Source of the DNA: Rhodospirillales bacterium
GTDB lineage: Bacteria; Pseudomonadota; Alphaproteobacteria; Micavibrionales; Micavibrionaceae
DNA length: 64,000 bases
Assembly (NCBI GenBank): GCA_020638285.1
Contig: JACKIV010000001.1
Coordinates: 124,001 to 188,000, forward strand
Reading direction: 5' to 3'
Shown here piece by piece: positions 36,211 through 45,591 of this stretch. The position numbers and the translations under genes are program-made. A model generated the notes under the pieces. The model was not told the origin of the DNA and searched no databases. It saw only the letters and a program-made list of their open reading frames with translations. How positions within the stretch are numbered: position 1 is the first letter of the stretch; each line of letters opens with the position of its first letter.

Positions 36211-37785
36211 ATGGCCATCGTGCTGCGAGGACATAAAGCGCAGGAGTACTTTTCTTCTCTCGCCGGGGCCGTTTCCCGTAAGGCTTTCCTGTCTGTCTGT
36301 CGTTTGGCCGGAATTCGTACGCGACATCTGTTTACGACTCGCGGTCGCCTGCGGTTTCGCTATGTTGCTCTGCCGGGCGCAGCGTGTTTCTTGGCACTTC
36401 TGGCCACTGTGCCGGGGATGTCATTCAGTACGCCGGTCCCCTTTGTTACGGGCGAATCTGCGCTCGTCTATAATGCCGAGGCTGCAGAGGAAGATGTCGG
36501 CGCCCGTTTTGCCTATGTTTTGAAAGAGCAGACGGTTGTCCCCGCGCCTGGTGTTCTGGTCGGTCAGGGGGGTGGTCAGGATGAGGGCGCGGGCGCGGCA
36601 CCCTTCGATGTGGCCACCACCGCGCCCGCCTCCGGCCCGAAAGAGGCCAGCATCCTTGTCGGAAAGGGCGATACGCTCACGGGCCTTTTGCACCGCGCGG
36701 GATTGTCGGTTTCCGAGACATATCAGGCTGTTACCGCTATGGCCGATCAAGTTGATCCCCGGGATATCCGCCCAGGTCAGACGGTGAGTCTGCGGTTTGA
36801 TCCCGATGACGATCAGGGCTACACCCTGTCCAAGATGGAGGTTTTTCTCGATTCGGTCCGTTCGATCGTGGTCAGCCGCGACGAGGACCGGGACGATTTC
36901 GGCGTGGCCGTGAACGAAAAAGACGTGGAGCGAAAACTGTTTGCGGGGCGCGCGACGGTGTCTAGTTCGATTTATCAGTCCGCAACCCAGGCTGGTATTC
37001 CCGCTCCTGTGATTGCAGAGGCGATCCGCCTTTATTCCTATGATGTTGACTTTCAACGTGATATCCAGCAGGGGGACCGTCTGGACGTTCTTTATGACGC
37101 CTATGTCACGGAAGATGGAAATGTCGCGCGGCAGGGCAAGGTCCTGTATGCCAGTCTGAATGTCGGCGGGCGCGCCATTCCGATTTATCGCTATCAGAGC
37201 AAGGATGGCGATGCCGAATATTACGGCCCGGACGGGAAAAGCATTCGTAAATCCTTGCTCCGCACGCCTGTGGACGGAGCGCGAATCACCTCCGGGTTTG
37301 GAATGCGGAGGCATCCTCTTCTGGGTTACAGCAAGATGCACAAAGGCATGGATTTTGGGGCGCCGCGCGGGACGCCCGTTTATGCGGCGGGCGCGGGAAC
37401 GGTCGAAAAAGCCGGGCGGAATGGATCTTACGGGAATTATGTGCGTCTGCGCCACAACTCTACGACCAGGACGGCTTATGCGCATCTGAACGGGTTTGCT
37501 CGCGGTCTGAAGCCCGGTGCCAGGGTTCGTCAGGGTCAGGTTATCGGATATGTAGGAACCACGGGACGTTCGACTGGTCCACATCTGCATTACGAAGTCA
37601 TTGTTGACAACAAGCAGATGAATCCTGCGAAGATCAAAATGGCCGAGAGCGACGCCCTGCGCGGAAAAGACCTCGCCCGGTTCAAGGCGCAGGTGGCGGA
37701 TATCCGCAAATCCTATGCTGCCCTTTCCGGCGATGGTCTGAAAGTTGCTCAGGCGGAGGGGGCTTCTTCCGAAACCGTTCGTTAG
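36211..37785 (+). CDS. M23-family murein endopeptidase
   Basis: About 524 residues. A membrane segment (YVALPGAACFLALLATVPGMSF, residues ~52-73) leads to a LysM-like/OapA-type domain (GKGDTLTGLLHRAGLSVSETYQAV), then a linker and the C-terminal LytM peptidase domain. Zinc ligands are visible: HPLLGYSKMHKGMDFGAP (HxxxD) and the HLHYE (HxH) motif, with SGFGMR and YGNYVRLRH also conserved. Likely a periplasmic MepM-like hydrolase that opens cross-links for wall growth. The start is uncertain; an open frame continues upstream to 35893 overlapping ialB, but 36211 has a GGAG site and the region 35928-36210 looks non-coding. Confidence 0.88.
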   Translation: MAIVLRGHKAQEYFSSLAGAVSRKAFLSVCRLAGIRTRHLFTTRGRLRFRYVALPGAACFLALLATVPGMSFSTPVPFVTGESALVYNAEAAEEDVGARFAYVLKEQTVVPAPGVLVGQGGGQDEGAGAAPFDVATTAPASGPKEASILVGKGDTLTGLLHRAGLSVSETYQAVTAMADQVDPRDIRPGQTVSLRFDPDDDQGYTLSKMEVFLDSVRSIVVSRDEDRDDFGVAVNEKDVERKLFAGRATVSSSIYQSATQAGIPAPVIAEAIRLYSYDVDFQRDIQQGDRLDVLYDAYVTEDGNVARQGKVLYASLNVGGRAIPIYRYQSKDGDAEYYGPDGKSIRKSLLRTPVDGARITSGFGMRRHPLLGYSKMHKGMDFGAPRGTPVYAAGAGTVEKAGRNGSYGNYVRLRHNSTTRTAYAHLNGFARGLKPGARVRQGQVIGYVGTTGRSTGPHLHYEVIVDNKQMNPAKIKMAESDALRGKDLARFKAQVADIRKSYAALSGDGLKVAQAEGASSETVR

Positions 37786-37831
37786 GAATTCTGCTGTTTC
37801 TCTCCGGAATGGCTGACGGAGCCGTAAGGGC

Positions 37832-38644
37832 TCATTCGTATGGCGGCTTCGTCCAGCCCTTGGGCGAGAGAGTAAAGATCTCGTACCCCGTTTCTGTAAC
37901 GCCGATCGTATGTTCGAACTGCGCCGACAAGGATCGATCACGCGTGACAGCCGTCCAGCCATCCGCCAGAACCTTGGTCGCCCAGTGGCCTGCGTTAATC
38001 ATCGGCTCGACCGTGAAAAACATGCCTGGGCGCAGCAAAACCCCGGTCCCCGGTACGCCGTAATGCAGGACGGAGGGCTCCGTATGAAAGATTTTCCCGA
38101 TTCCATGGCCACAGAAATCGCGCACCACCGAAAAACGGGCGTTTTCGGCCAGGTTTTGAATAGCCGCGCCAACATCGCCCAGCCGCATGCCGGGTCTGAC
38201 GGTCCTGATCCCTGCCATCATGGCATCATAGGTCACATCCACCAGCCGTTGTGCCTTGACGGGAACCTTGTCGCCCACCAGATACATGCGGCTTGTATCT
38301 CCGTGCCACCCGTCCAGAATAACCGTCACGTCAATATTGATAATGTCGCCGTTAATCAGCTTTTTCTCGCCCGGAATGCCGTGGCAGACAACATGATTGA
38401 TGGATGTGCAGATGGATTTCGGAAACCCCCGATAGTTCAGAGGTGCAGGAATGGCGCCTTGTTCCACGATATAACCATGACACAGCCGATCCAACTCGCC
38501 TGTAGAAACGCCCGGAACCACGTGCGGCGTAATAAAATCAAGGACCTGTGCTGCCAGTGCCCCGGCTCGACGCATACACGCGAATGCAGATTCGTCGTGA
38601 ATCACGATTCGGTCCGTTTTTTGGAGATTTTCATTTTCATCCAT
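37832..38644 (-). CDS. map: Methionine aminopeptidase, type I
   Basis: Removes the initiator Met from nascent proteins. 270 residues with the five metal ligands in context: NIDVTVILDGWHGDTSR (two Asp), GHGIGKIFHTEP (His), FFTVEPM (Glu) and FEHTIGVTE (Glu). Type I because there is no helical insert. Monocistronic, divergent from cinA. Confidence 0.96.
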   Translation of the reverse strand: MDENENLQKTDRIVIHDESAFACMRRAGALAAQVLDFITPHVVPGVSTGELDRLCHGYIVEQGAIPAPLNYRGFPKSICTSINHVVCHGIPGEKKLINGDIINIDVTVILDGWHGDTSRMYLVGDKVPVKAQRLVDVTYDAMMAGIRTVRPGMRLGDVGAAIQNLAENARFSVVRDFCGHGIGKIFHTEPSVLHYGVPGTGVLLRPGMFFTVEPMINAGHWATKVLADGWTAVTRDRSLSAQFEHTIGVTETGYEIFTLSPKGWTKPPYE

Positions 38645-38799
38645 GGCGTTTTTCGTTTCGTTCGCGTATGTTTTCCAAAGGGCTTCGGCGTAATTGTACA
38701 GAGTCCTCTTACCTGATATAGATGTAAAGCTGGTTTGAACAGCCCCCTTTGTTTGGTTTCAACCGACATGGGCTCTTTTTTTGAGTACGGAAGATCGCT

Positions 38800-39585
38800 A
38801 TGGCCGAAAAGAAAAGTTCCGATGTTTTGACCGCTGCCGTGATCGTTATCGGCAACGAGATCCTTTCGGGCCGGACTCAGGACACCAACACATCCTGGAT
38901 CGCCGAGCGTCTCACCCAGCGCGGTATTGTGATCCGCGAGGTTCGTATTTTGCCCGATGAGGAAGAGGCCATTATTACCGCCGTTTCTACCCTGCGCCAG
39001 AAATTCGATTATGTTTTTACGACGGGGGGGATTGGCCCTACGCATGACGATGTGACCGCCGAATGTGTTGCAAAGGCCTTCGGTGTCGGGATGGAGCAAA
39101 ATGAAGAGGCGTTCCGGATGCTGGAACAGCATTACGGGCTCGAAAATCTGACGCCGCCGCGCGCAAAGATGGCTAAAATACCCATTGGAGCGCGTCTTAT
39201 ACCCAATCCTGTTTCTGCTGCGCCGGGTTTTATTCTGGAAAATGTCTATGTCATGGCCGGTGTGCCCCGCGTCATGCACGCCATGCTCGATCATGTGACC
39301 GACACGTTGCGTGTTGGAAAAACCGTTTTGTCCAATACGGTCGCCTGCATGACCCCCGAAAGCGCGCTGGCCGAGGATCTGGAGAAACTTCAAAATCAGT
39401 ATCCGGATATCGAAATCGGCAGTTATCCACATTTCCGGGGCGGAACGCTCGGGTTAAGCGTCGTTTTACGTTCAACCGAGGAAGATCAACTCGAAAAGGC
39501 CACCGAGGAACTCATCGCCATTATTCGTCGTCATGGAGACGAGCCGCGCGCCTTGAGTTTGCGCCCGGGTTCCATCGTCCATTGA
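38800..39585 (+). CDS. cinA: CinA-type molybdopterin-binding domain protein
   Basis: 261 residues: AAVIVIGNEILSGRTQDTNTSWIAERL, FTTGGIGPTHDDVTAECVAKAFG, VSAAPGFILENVYVMAGVPRVM are the N-terminal CinA (MoCF-like) domain. The C-terminal nicotinamide-nucleotide amidase domain (PncC) is absent, as in many alphaproteobacterial stand-alone versions. Followed with overlap by the ygfZ-like gene. Confidence 0.9.
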   Translation: MAEKKSSDVLTAAVIVIGNEILSGRTQDTNTSWIAERLTQRGIVIREVRILPDEEEAIITAVSTLRQKFDYVFTTGGIGPTHDDVTAECVAKAFGVGMEQNEEAFRMLEQHYGLENLTPPRAKMAKIPIGARLIPNPVSAAPGFILENVYVMAGVPRVMHAMLDHVTDTLRVGKTVLSNTVACMTPESALAEDLEKLQNQYPDIEIGSYPHFRGGTLGLSVVLRSTEEDQLEKATEELIAIIRRHGDEPRALSLRPGSIVH

Positions 39586-40427
39586 GCCAGACCTTGAGCG
39601 CGGCAATCGGTCTTTGCGTGTCTCTGCCCGGTCGGGGGATGGTGAAGATTTCCGGAGCGGATGGTCTTGCCTTTGCCCAGAATTTGTTCACCAATGATCT
39701 TGCCCTTCTCGGTATCCAGCCTTGTCTGTATGCGTGCCTTTTGACGCCTCAGGGGAAATTCCTGCACGATTTTTTTATAACGAGAAATGAAGGCGACCTG
39801 ATTCTCGAATGTGAAGGCGGGGCACGCGCCGAGGATCTGGCTCGGCGGCTGGAGCGCTATCGCTTGCGCGCTTCTGTTTCGATTGATCTGAAGACATCCG
39901 TTCGGGTTGAGGCTTTTCTTCCCTCCGAAGGGAAGAGCGAGGTCCCGCCCGGTTTCACACCCGATCCGCGCCATCCGGACATGGGCGCGCGTGCGATCTT
40001 TCCGGATGAGGCGTCGGAAGCAACGGCGGATCAGGATTTTGAACAATGGGACCGGCGGCGAATCCTGTTGGGGATACCGGATGGCAGTCGGGATATGGTT
40101 CCGGAAAGCTCAACCTTGATCGAAAGCGGACTGGATCGGCTGCATGGCGTGTCGTTTACCAAGGGATGCTATGTCGGACAGGAGTTGACCTCTCGTATGC
40201 ATCACCGTGGGCTTGCGAAAAAGCACATTGTTCCCGTGCGTTGTGCAGGCGGGGTTTGTCCCGTGTCCGGAACCGATATTCGTATTGAAAACAGGCTCGT
40301 GGGACAGATGCGGTCTTCCTGTGGCGATTTGGGCCTTGCCCTCATCCGGGATGATGCATTGTCAGAGTGGAAACAGTCTCAATCAACGAATAGCAGAGAA
40401 TGCCGTCCTCTGACCATTGAATTATAA
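39582..40427 (+). CDS. ygfZ: YgfZ/GcvT-family folate-binding protein
   Basis: Assists repair or assembly of some Fe-S enzymes through tetrahydrofolate binding. 281 residues with the diagnostic KGCYVGQELTSRMHHRG (YgfZ signature with its Cys) at about residues 195-211, and QNLFTNDLALL and LLTPQGKFLHDFF in the N-terminal half. The likely start is TTG at 39582, overlapping the cinA stop. Confidence 0.92.
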   Translation: MSQTLSAAIGLCVSLPGRGMVKISGADGLAFAQNLFTNDLALLGIQPCLYACLLTPQGKFLHDFFITRNEGDLILECEGGARAEDLARRLERYRLRASVSIDLKTSVRVEAFLPSEGKSEVPPGFTPDPRHPDMGARAIFPDEASEATADQDFEQWDRRRILLGIPDGSRDMVPESSTLIESGLDRLHGVSFTKGCYVGQELTSRMHHRGLAKKHIVPVRCAGGVCPVSGTDIRIENRLVGQMRSSCGDLGLALIRDDALSEWKQSQSTNSRECRPLTIEL

Positions 40428-40428
40428 A

Positions 40429-40489
40429 CATCGTTCAATATTTTATTGCACATCGTTCATAATTATGGCATGATGTGAATTGAACGGTG
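40429..40489 (+). promoter_or_regulatory. Operator-like repeats upstream of the lipase gene
   Basis: Three copies of CAYCGTTCAWW in an AT-rich stretch: CATCGTTCAAT (40429-40439), CATCGTTCATA (40451-40461) and, inverted, ATTGAACGGTG (40479-40489). The first two are spaced 22 bases apart, two helical turns. A transcription factor site array is likely; the regulator is unknown. Confidence 0.55.
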
Positions 40490-40529
40490 TATATAATCAT
40501 TCTGCATCTTTGGTCACGGAGCTGTTTTC

Positions 40530-41273
40530 ATGTCTTTTCTGGTCGGTTTGATGGCGATATTTCCGGTGGTCGCGACCTTTCTCGGGCCCAGCCCTGCGCG
40601 AGCCTCTGAGATACAGGGTGAAACGGTTGTTCTGCTGCACGGAATTGCCCGAACGGGCAAGAGTCTTCGAACGCTTGAGGCGGCTTTACAGGCTCAGGGA
40701 TACCGGACGCTTGCCGTGACGTATCCGTCCACGACAGAGGATCTTGAGGCCATCGCGGAGACTCTGGGCAGGGGAGATCTGAATCCGGAATTCTGGGGCA
40801 CGGCGCAGAAAGTTCATTTTGTCACACACAGCATGGGCGGACTGGTCGCACAAAAATATCTGGACCGCTACAGGGCTGACATCTCACCGGAAAAAATGGG
40901 CCGCGTGGTCATGCTGGCGCCGCCCAATGGCGGCAGCGAAGTGGCCGATTTCCTCAGCGCTCTGCCTGCGTATCAGTGGATCTACGGCCCGGCGGGGCAG
41001 GAGCTGACAACTGCCGCGCGGGCAAAGGACGCGCACGATCTGTGGTACGAGCTTGGGATTATTGCAGGAAACAAGACATGGCCCTATCCTGTGGCGTCTT
41101 TTGTCGTGCAGGGTCCGGGGGACGGGCGCGTGTCCGTCGAAAAGACAAAGATCGACGGAATGAAAGACCATATCACGATTGATGCAACACATACTTTTAT
41201 TATGGACCGCAAGGACACGCACGATCTGGTGTCCGGATTTTTGAAAAACGGAGTGTTTACACATGAGAAATGA
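40530..41273 (+). CDS. Secreted alpha/beta hydrolase (lipase-like)
   Basis: 247 residues with a signal peptide (MSFLVGLMAIFPVVATFLGPSPARA). Oxyanion region VVLLHGIARTGKSL, nucleophile elbow THSMGGLVAQKY (Ser around residue 98), and a late catalytic His probably in DATHTFIM. Resembles periplasmic triacylglycerol-lipase/acetyltransferase-type hydrolases. Its end overlaps the next gene by 11 bases, so it is coupled to the LplT-PlsC-Aas fusion and probably generates or handles lysolipids. Confidence 0.88.
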   Translation: MSFLVGLMAIFPVVATFLGPSPARASEIQGETVVLLHGIARTGKSLRTLEAALQAQGYRTLAVTYPSTTEDLEAIAETLGRGDLNPEFWGTAQKVHFVTHSMGGLVAQKYLDRYRADISPEKMGRVVMLAPPNGGSEVADFLSALPAYQWIYGPAGQELTTAARAKDAHDLWYELGIIAGNKTWPYPVASFVVQGPGDGRVSVEKTKIDGMKDHITIDATHTFIMDRKDTHDLVSGFLKNGVFTHEK

Positions 41274-44200
41274 CAGCCAGTTTTCTCTGCTTACATCGCG
41301 GCGATTTCTGCCTTTGTTCGTCACCCAGTTTCTGGGGGCCTTTCATGACAATCTGTTCAAGAACGCCTTTGTGGTTGTGCTGTTGTTCGACACGGCGGCA
41401 AAAGCGGCGGAAAACGGGGCGGACCCCCGGCTTTTGACCACGCTGGCCGCCGGGCTGTTTATCCTGCCGTTTGTTTTGTTTTCGGCGATGGGTGGACAAC
41501 TGGCCGACAAGTATCCGAAAGAAAAAGTCATCCGGATTGTTAAACTTGCCGAGATTGGAATCGCCGGGCTTGGTGCGGCCTCGCTGCTGGGCGGGTCGGT
41601 CGTGGTGTCTTTCGTGACCCTGTTTGCGCTGGGCACGCAGTCGGCCTTTTTCGGGCCGAGCAAATATTCGATCTTGCCCCAGCATCTGGAAACCCGCGAG
41701 CTGATCGGAGGGAACGCCCTGCTCAATACCGGGACGTTTCTGGCGATTCTGATCGGCACCATTGCGGGAACGAGTCTGGTGACTCTTCCCGGCGGAAAAA
41801 CCCTCGTCAGCGGCATGATGATGATTTGTGCGATTGCGGGGTATTTGTCCTGTCGGTTTGTTCCAACGGCCCCGCCCAAAGCCGCTGATCTGAAGATTGA
41901 TCTCAATCCCCTGCGCGAGACGCGGGACGTGGTGCGCTATGCCCTGACTCAGCCGAAAGGGGTCACTCTGGCCATTCTGGGCATTTCGTGGTTCTGGTTC
42001 ATGGGCGGGACGTTCATGGCTCAACTGCCTAATTTTGTAAAAGAGACTCTCGGCGCGGACGAGTATATTCTGACAATTTTGTTGATTGTTTTTTCCGTCG
42101 GGATCGCTGCTGGGGGGTTGCTTAACAATCGTCTTTTGCGTGGACGGGTCGAAGCCGTCTTTGTGCCTGCCGCCATTCTGGGCATCACCGGATTTTCGAT
42201 AGATCTGTATTTCGCCAGCGGCGGAATCCCGGGCCATTTGCCTCTTCGCGTGGCCTTTGACATCGCCATGATTGCGATATGCGGTGGCCTGTTCGCCGTT
42301 CCGCTCAACGCCATCATTCAGGACCGCACGAGCGAAGATCATCGTGCGCGGATCATGGCCGGAAACGCGATCGTCAATGCTTTGTTTATCGTCGCGTCCT
42401 CTGTGTTCAGCGCTATTCTGATCGGCGCAGGGATGGAAGTGCGCGGAATCTTTCTGGTCTTTGCTATCGCCAATGCGGGCGTGGCGCTTTATATCTGCCG
42501 CCTGTTGCCCGATTATCTGTTCAAAAGCATTCTGCAGGGAATTTTCAAGGTTCTCTACAAGGTCGAGATTCGCGGTCTGGAGAATGTCGAGAAAGCAGGC
42601 AAGCGGGCCGTGATCGTGGGAAACCATGTATCCTTGCTTGATCCGCCTCTTCTGGCTGCGTTTCTGCCCGGGCGGCCCATGTTCGCGGTCAACAGTTTTG
42701 TGGCGAACTGGTGGTGGGTCCGGCCTTTTTTGAAGATTGTCGATGCGTTTCCGCTGGACCCCACCAATCCATTCTCGGTCAAGGGCTTGATCCGCAAGCT
42801 TCAGGACGACCGGCATGTTGTGATCTTTCCTGAAGGGCGCCTGACGGAAACCGGCGCTCTCATGAAGGTCTATGATGGGCCGGGGATGATTGCGGACAAG
42901 ACCGATGCGATGATTCTGCCGGTGCGTCTGGACGGTGTCCAGCATACGCCATTCGCGCGTTTGAAAGGCAAGGTGCCTTTGAAAAGTTTTCCGAAAATCA
43001 CTATGACCATTCTGGAGCCTCGCAAATTCCGGATTGACGAATCGATCAAAGGGCGTGCGCGCCGCCTCGCTACCGGACGCCAGCTATATGATCTGATGGA
43101 AGAAATGATGTTTCTGACCGGGGATCGGGAGCAAACCCTCTACAACGCCTTGCTGCGCGCCGGGTATGTCAACGGGGATAAGGCTATCATTCTCGAAGAT
43201 ATCGAACGCAAGCCCATGACATTTCAGAAACTGGTGCAAGCCAGTGTGATTCTGGGCCGGAAAATCGTGGGTTTCACCCACAAGGGCGAGTCTGTTGGCC
43301 TGATGCTGCCCAATTCCGCCGGAGCGGTGGTGACGTTCTTTGCCTTGCAATCCTGCGGGCGGGTTCCGGCCATGCTGAATTTCTCAACCGGGCCAAAGGC
43401 CATGATCTCGGCATGCAAGACCGCTCAGATCAAAACGGTTGTGACCTCGCGGCGGTTTGTTGAAATGGCGCGGCTGGGTGATGCGGCAGAGCAGATCGCG
43501 GCTCATGTGAAGATCGTCTGGCTTGAGGATCTGAAGGAAAGTATAACTCTGATGGATAAAATGCGGGCTGTTCTGGCCTCGCCTGCGCGCGTTCATGCCG
43601 GGCATGGCGTTTTGCCGCACGACCCGGCAGTGGTTTTGTTCACATCGGGTTCGGAAGGCGAGCCCAAAGGTGTGGTTCTCAGTCATGCCAATCTGATGAG
43701 CAATATCGTCCAGCTTTCCTCTCGTGTGGATTTCAATCGTCAGGATGTTGTTTTTAACTGCCTGCCGATGTTTCATTCCTTTGGTCTGACGGGCGGGACG
43801 CTGCTGCCTGTCCTGTCGGGAATCCGGACATTTTTATACCCAAGTCCCCTTCATTACCGTATCGTTCCCGAAATGGTTTATTCCGCCAACGCCACCATCA
43901 TGTTTGGAACGGATACGTTCCTGCAGGGCTATGCTCGCATGGCCGATCCCTATGATTTTTTCCGCATGCGCTATATTTTTGCCGGTGCGGAAAAGGTCAA
44001 GGCCGAGACGCGCCGCCTGTACATGGACAAATTTGGCGTCCAGATTCTCGAAGGATATGGTGCGACGGAAACATCTCCCGTGATTGCCGTAAATTCTGCC
44101 ATGCATCGCCGGGACGGAACGGTCGGGCGGTTTCTCTCGGGCATGGAATATCGTCTGGAAGCTGTTCAGGGTGTGGAAGATGGCGGACGTCTTTTCGTGC

Positions 44201-44658
44201 GCGGACCCAACGTGATGCTGGGCTATTACAAGGCGGAGAGGCCCGGCGTGATCCAGCCGCCCGAAGAAGGATGGCACGATACCGGAGACATCGTTTCGGT
44301 GGATTCGGATGGTTTTGTGAAAATTCTGGGCCGGGCCAAAAGATTTGCAAAAATCGCTGGGGAAATGGTGTCTCTGGCGCAGGTCGAGTCTCTGGCCGAT
44401 GCGCTCTGGCCCGAAAGTCAGAATGCCGTCGTCGCACTTCCCGATCCGCGGAAAGGGGAGCGTCTGATCCTTGTCACAACGAACGTTGATGCTGCGCGCG
44501 AGGATTTGTCCGCCTACATCGCTAAAGTCGGGGTGACGGCTCTTTGCGTGCCGGCGGCGATTCTGTGCGTGCCCAAAATGCCGGTTCTGGGGAGCGGAAA
44601 GCTCGATTATCCAGCCATCACGGGGTTGGCCAAGGCGGCGTTTCCGGGGCAGGATTAA
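41263..44658 (+). CDS. aas: Fused lysophospholipid transporter / acyltransferase / acyl-ACP synthetase
   Basis: 1131 residues, three domains. Residues ~1-420: MFS transporter of the LplT type (FHDNLFKNAFVVVLLF). Residues ~430-640: PlsC acyltransferase with H455-X4-D460 (NHVSLLDPP) and FPEGRLTETG. Residues ~650-1131: AMP-forming acyl-ACP synthetase with the phosphate loop FTSGSEGEPKG at about 792, then EGYGATETSP and WHDTGDIV. It is predicted to flip lysophosphatidylethanolamine inward and reacylate it at sn-1. The trifunctional fusion is known in several proteobacteria. All key residues are present. Confidence 0.95.
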   Translation: MRNDSQFSLLTSRRFLPLFVTQFLGAFHDNLFKNAFVVVLLFDTAAKAAENGADPRLLTTLAAGLFILPFVLFSAMGGQLADKYPKEKVIRIVKLAEIGIAGLGAASLLGGSVVVSFVTLFALGTQSAFFGPSKYSILPQHLETRELIGGNALLNTGTFLAILIGTIAGTSLVTLPGGKTLVSGMMMICAIAGYLSCRFVPTAPPKAADLKIDLNPLRETRDVVRYALTQPKGVTLAILGISWFWFMGGTFMAQLPNFVKETLGADEYILTILLIVFSVGIAAGGLLNNRLLRGRVEAVFVPAAILGITGFSIDLYFASGGIPGHLPLRVAFDIAMIAICGGLFAVPLNAIIQDRTSEDHRARIMAGNAIVNALFIVASSVFSAILIGAGMEVRGIFLVFAIANAGVALYICRLLPDYLFKSILQGIFKVLYKVEIRGLENVEKAGKRAVIVGNHVSLLDPPLLAAFLPGRPMFAVNSFVANWWWVRPFLKIVDAFPLDPTNPFSVKGLIRKLQDDRHVVIFPEGRLTETGALMKVYDGPGMIADKTDAMILPVRLDGVQHTPFARLKGKVPLKSFPKITMTILEPRKFRIDESIKGRARRLATGRQLYDLMEEMMFLTGDREQTLYNALLRAGYVNGDKAIILEDIERKPMTFQKLVQASVILGRKIVGFTHKGESVGLMLPNSAGAVVTFFALQSCGRVPAMLNFSTGPKAMISACKTAQIKTVVTSRRFVEMARLGDAAEQIAAHVKIVWLEDLKESITLMDKMRAVLASPARVHAGHGVLPHDPAVVLFTSGSEGEPKGVVLSHANLMSNIVQLSSRVDFNRQDVVFNCLPMFHSFGLTGGTLLPVLSGIRTFLYPSPLHYRIVPEMVYSANATIMFGTDTFLQGYARMADPYDFFRMRYIFAGAEKVKAETRRLYMDKFGVQILEGYGATETSPVIAVNSAMHRRDGTVGRFLSGMEYRLEAVQGVEDGGRLFVRGPNVMLGYYKAERPGVIQPPEEGWHDTGDIVSVDSDGFVKILGRAKRFAKIAGEMVSLAQVESLADALWPESQNAVVALPDPRKGERLILVTTNVDAAREDLSAYIAKVGVTALCVPAAILCVPKMPVLGSGKLDYPAITGLAKAAFPGQD

Positions 44659-44733
44659 AGACAACGGGGAATTTTCTGCCGGGCGGAGAATCGGTTCTTC
44701 TCATATTTTCCATTTGTCGTGTCCCGGAATGTT

Positions 44734-44748
44734 GGCACGATTTTCGCA
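44734..44748 (+). promoter_or_regulatory. Sigma-54-type promoter upstream of flgF
   Basis: TTGGCACGATTTTCGCA has GG (44734-44735) and GC (44746-44747) with exactly ten bases between, matching the RpoN -24/-12 layout except TCGC in place of TTGC. It gives a leader of about 65 bases before flgF. Together with the site upstream of flgK it suggests a common flagellar class. Confidence 0.7.
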
Positions 44749-44824
44749 TTCCTCCTTTACGCAAGGACGGTTTTATGGCGGCGTTTGCCCCGTCCCCCGG
44801 CGACAGGAAAACGGAGCGAAGATA

Positions 44825-45559
44825 ATGGAAAATACCATTTATGTCGGATTGTCGCGCCAGCTCGCGCTGCAAGAACACATGGAAATTGTCTCCAACAACA
44901 TCGCGAACATGACGACGGCGGGTTATCGCGGCCAGAACATGATGTTTTCCGAATATCTTTCCGATCCGCGCGGTAAGGTCGATAACCCCAAAGATCCCCT
45001 GTCTATGGTTCTGGATTACGGTCAGTATCAGACCACCCGCCCCGGCCCCATCAAAAATACAGGCAATCCGCTGGACGTGGCGCTCTCTGGCCCCGGGTTT
45101 TTCGGTGTGCAAACGCCGGATGGGCTTCAATACACGCGCGCGGGAAATTTTGCCCTGAACGCGAATGGTGAACTGGTCACCGCGGCAGGTCTGCCCGTGG
45201 CGGGTTCAGGCGGCGGGGCGATCGTCGTCCCGCGCGGCGTTCGCGAGGTCAAAATTGCCGAGGACGGAACCGTTTCAACCGATCAGGGGCAGGTCGGTCA
45301 GCTCATGATAACGGAATTTGACAATATTCAGGAACTCGATCCCGCCGGGGACAACACCTACAAGGCAAAAAACGCCGGGCGGCCCGCCACGGACACCAAG
45401 GTCATGCAGGGCATGGTCGAAGGGTCCAACGTCCAGCCCGTGGTTGAAATGACCCGGATGATCGAAATTTCCCGCGAATATCAGGCGGTCCAGCGCATGC
45501 TCCAGACAGAGCATGATCGCCAACGTACAACCATCCAGCGCCTGTCGCAACGGACATAA
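44825..45559 (+). CDS. flgF: Flagellar basal-body rod protein FlgF
   Basis: Proximal rod component. 244 residues: NTIYVGLSRQLALQEHMEIVSNNIANMTTAGY (rod N-terminal motif), GFFGVQTPDGLQYTRAGNF, and the C-terminal VVEMTRMIEISREYQAVQRML. ATG at 44825; the longer frame to 44714 is rejected because it crosses the sigma-54-type promoter. First gene of flgF-G-A-H. Confidence 0.95.
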   Translation: MENTIYVGLSRQLALQEHMEIVSNNIANMTTAGYRGQNMMFSEYLSDPRGKVDNPKDPLSMVLDYGQYQTTRPGPIKNTGNPLDVALSGPGFFGVQTPDGLQYTRAGNFALNANGELVTAAGLPVAGSGGGAIVVPRGVREVKIAEDGTVSTDQGQVGQLMITEFDNIQELDPAGDNTYKAKNAGRPATDTKVMQGMVEGSNVQPVVEMTRMIEISREYQAVQRMLQTEHDRQRTTIQRLSQRT

Positions 45560-45591
45560 AACAAAACAGAACAGAAGAAGGCTTGAAGACC

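Noticed and set aside
38684..38705. AATTGTACAGAG match to the MITE-like end, upstream of cinA
   Set aside because: Only 12 bases match and there is no partner end or internal hairpin, so chance is likely.
41257..42945. A 562-codon minus-strand frame opposite the aas gene
   Set aside because: Antisense to the MFS and PlsC domains; strongly biased composition.
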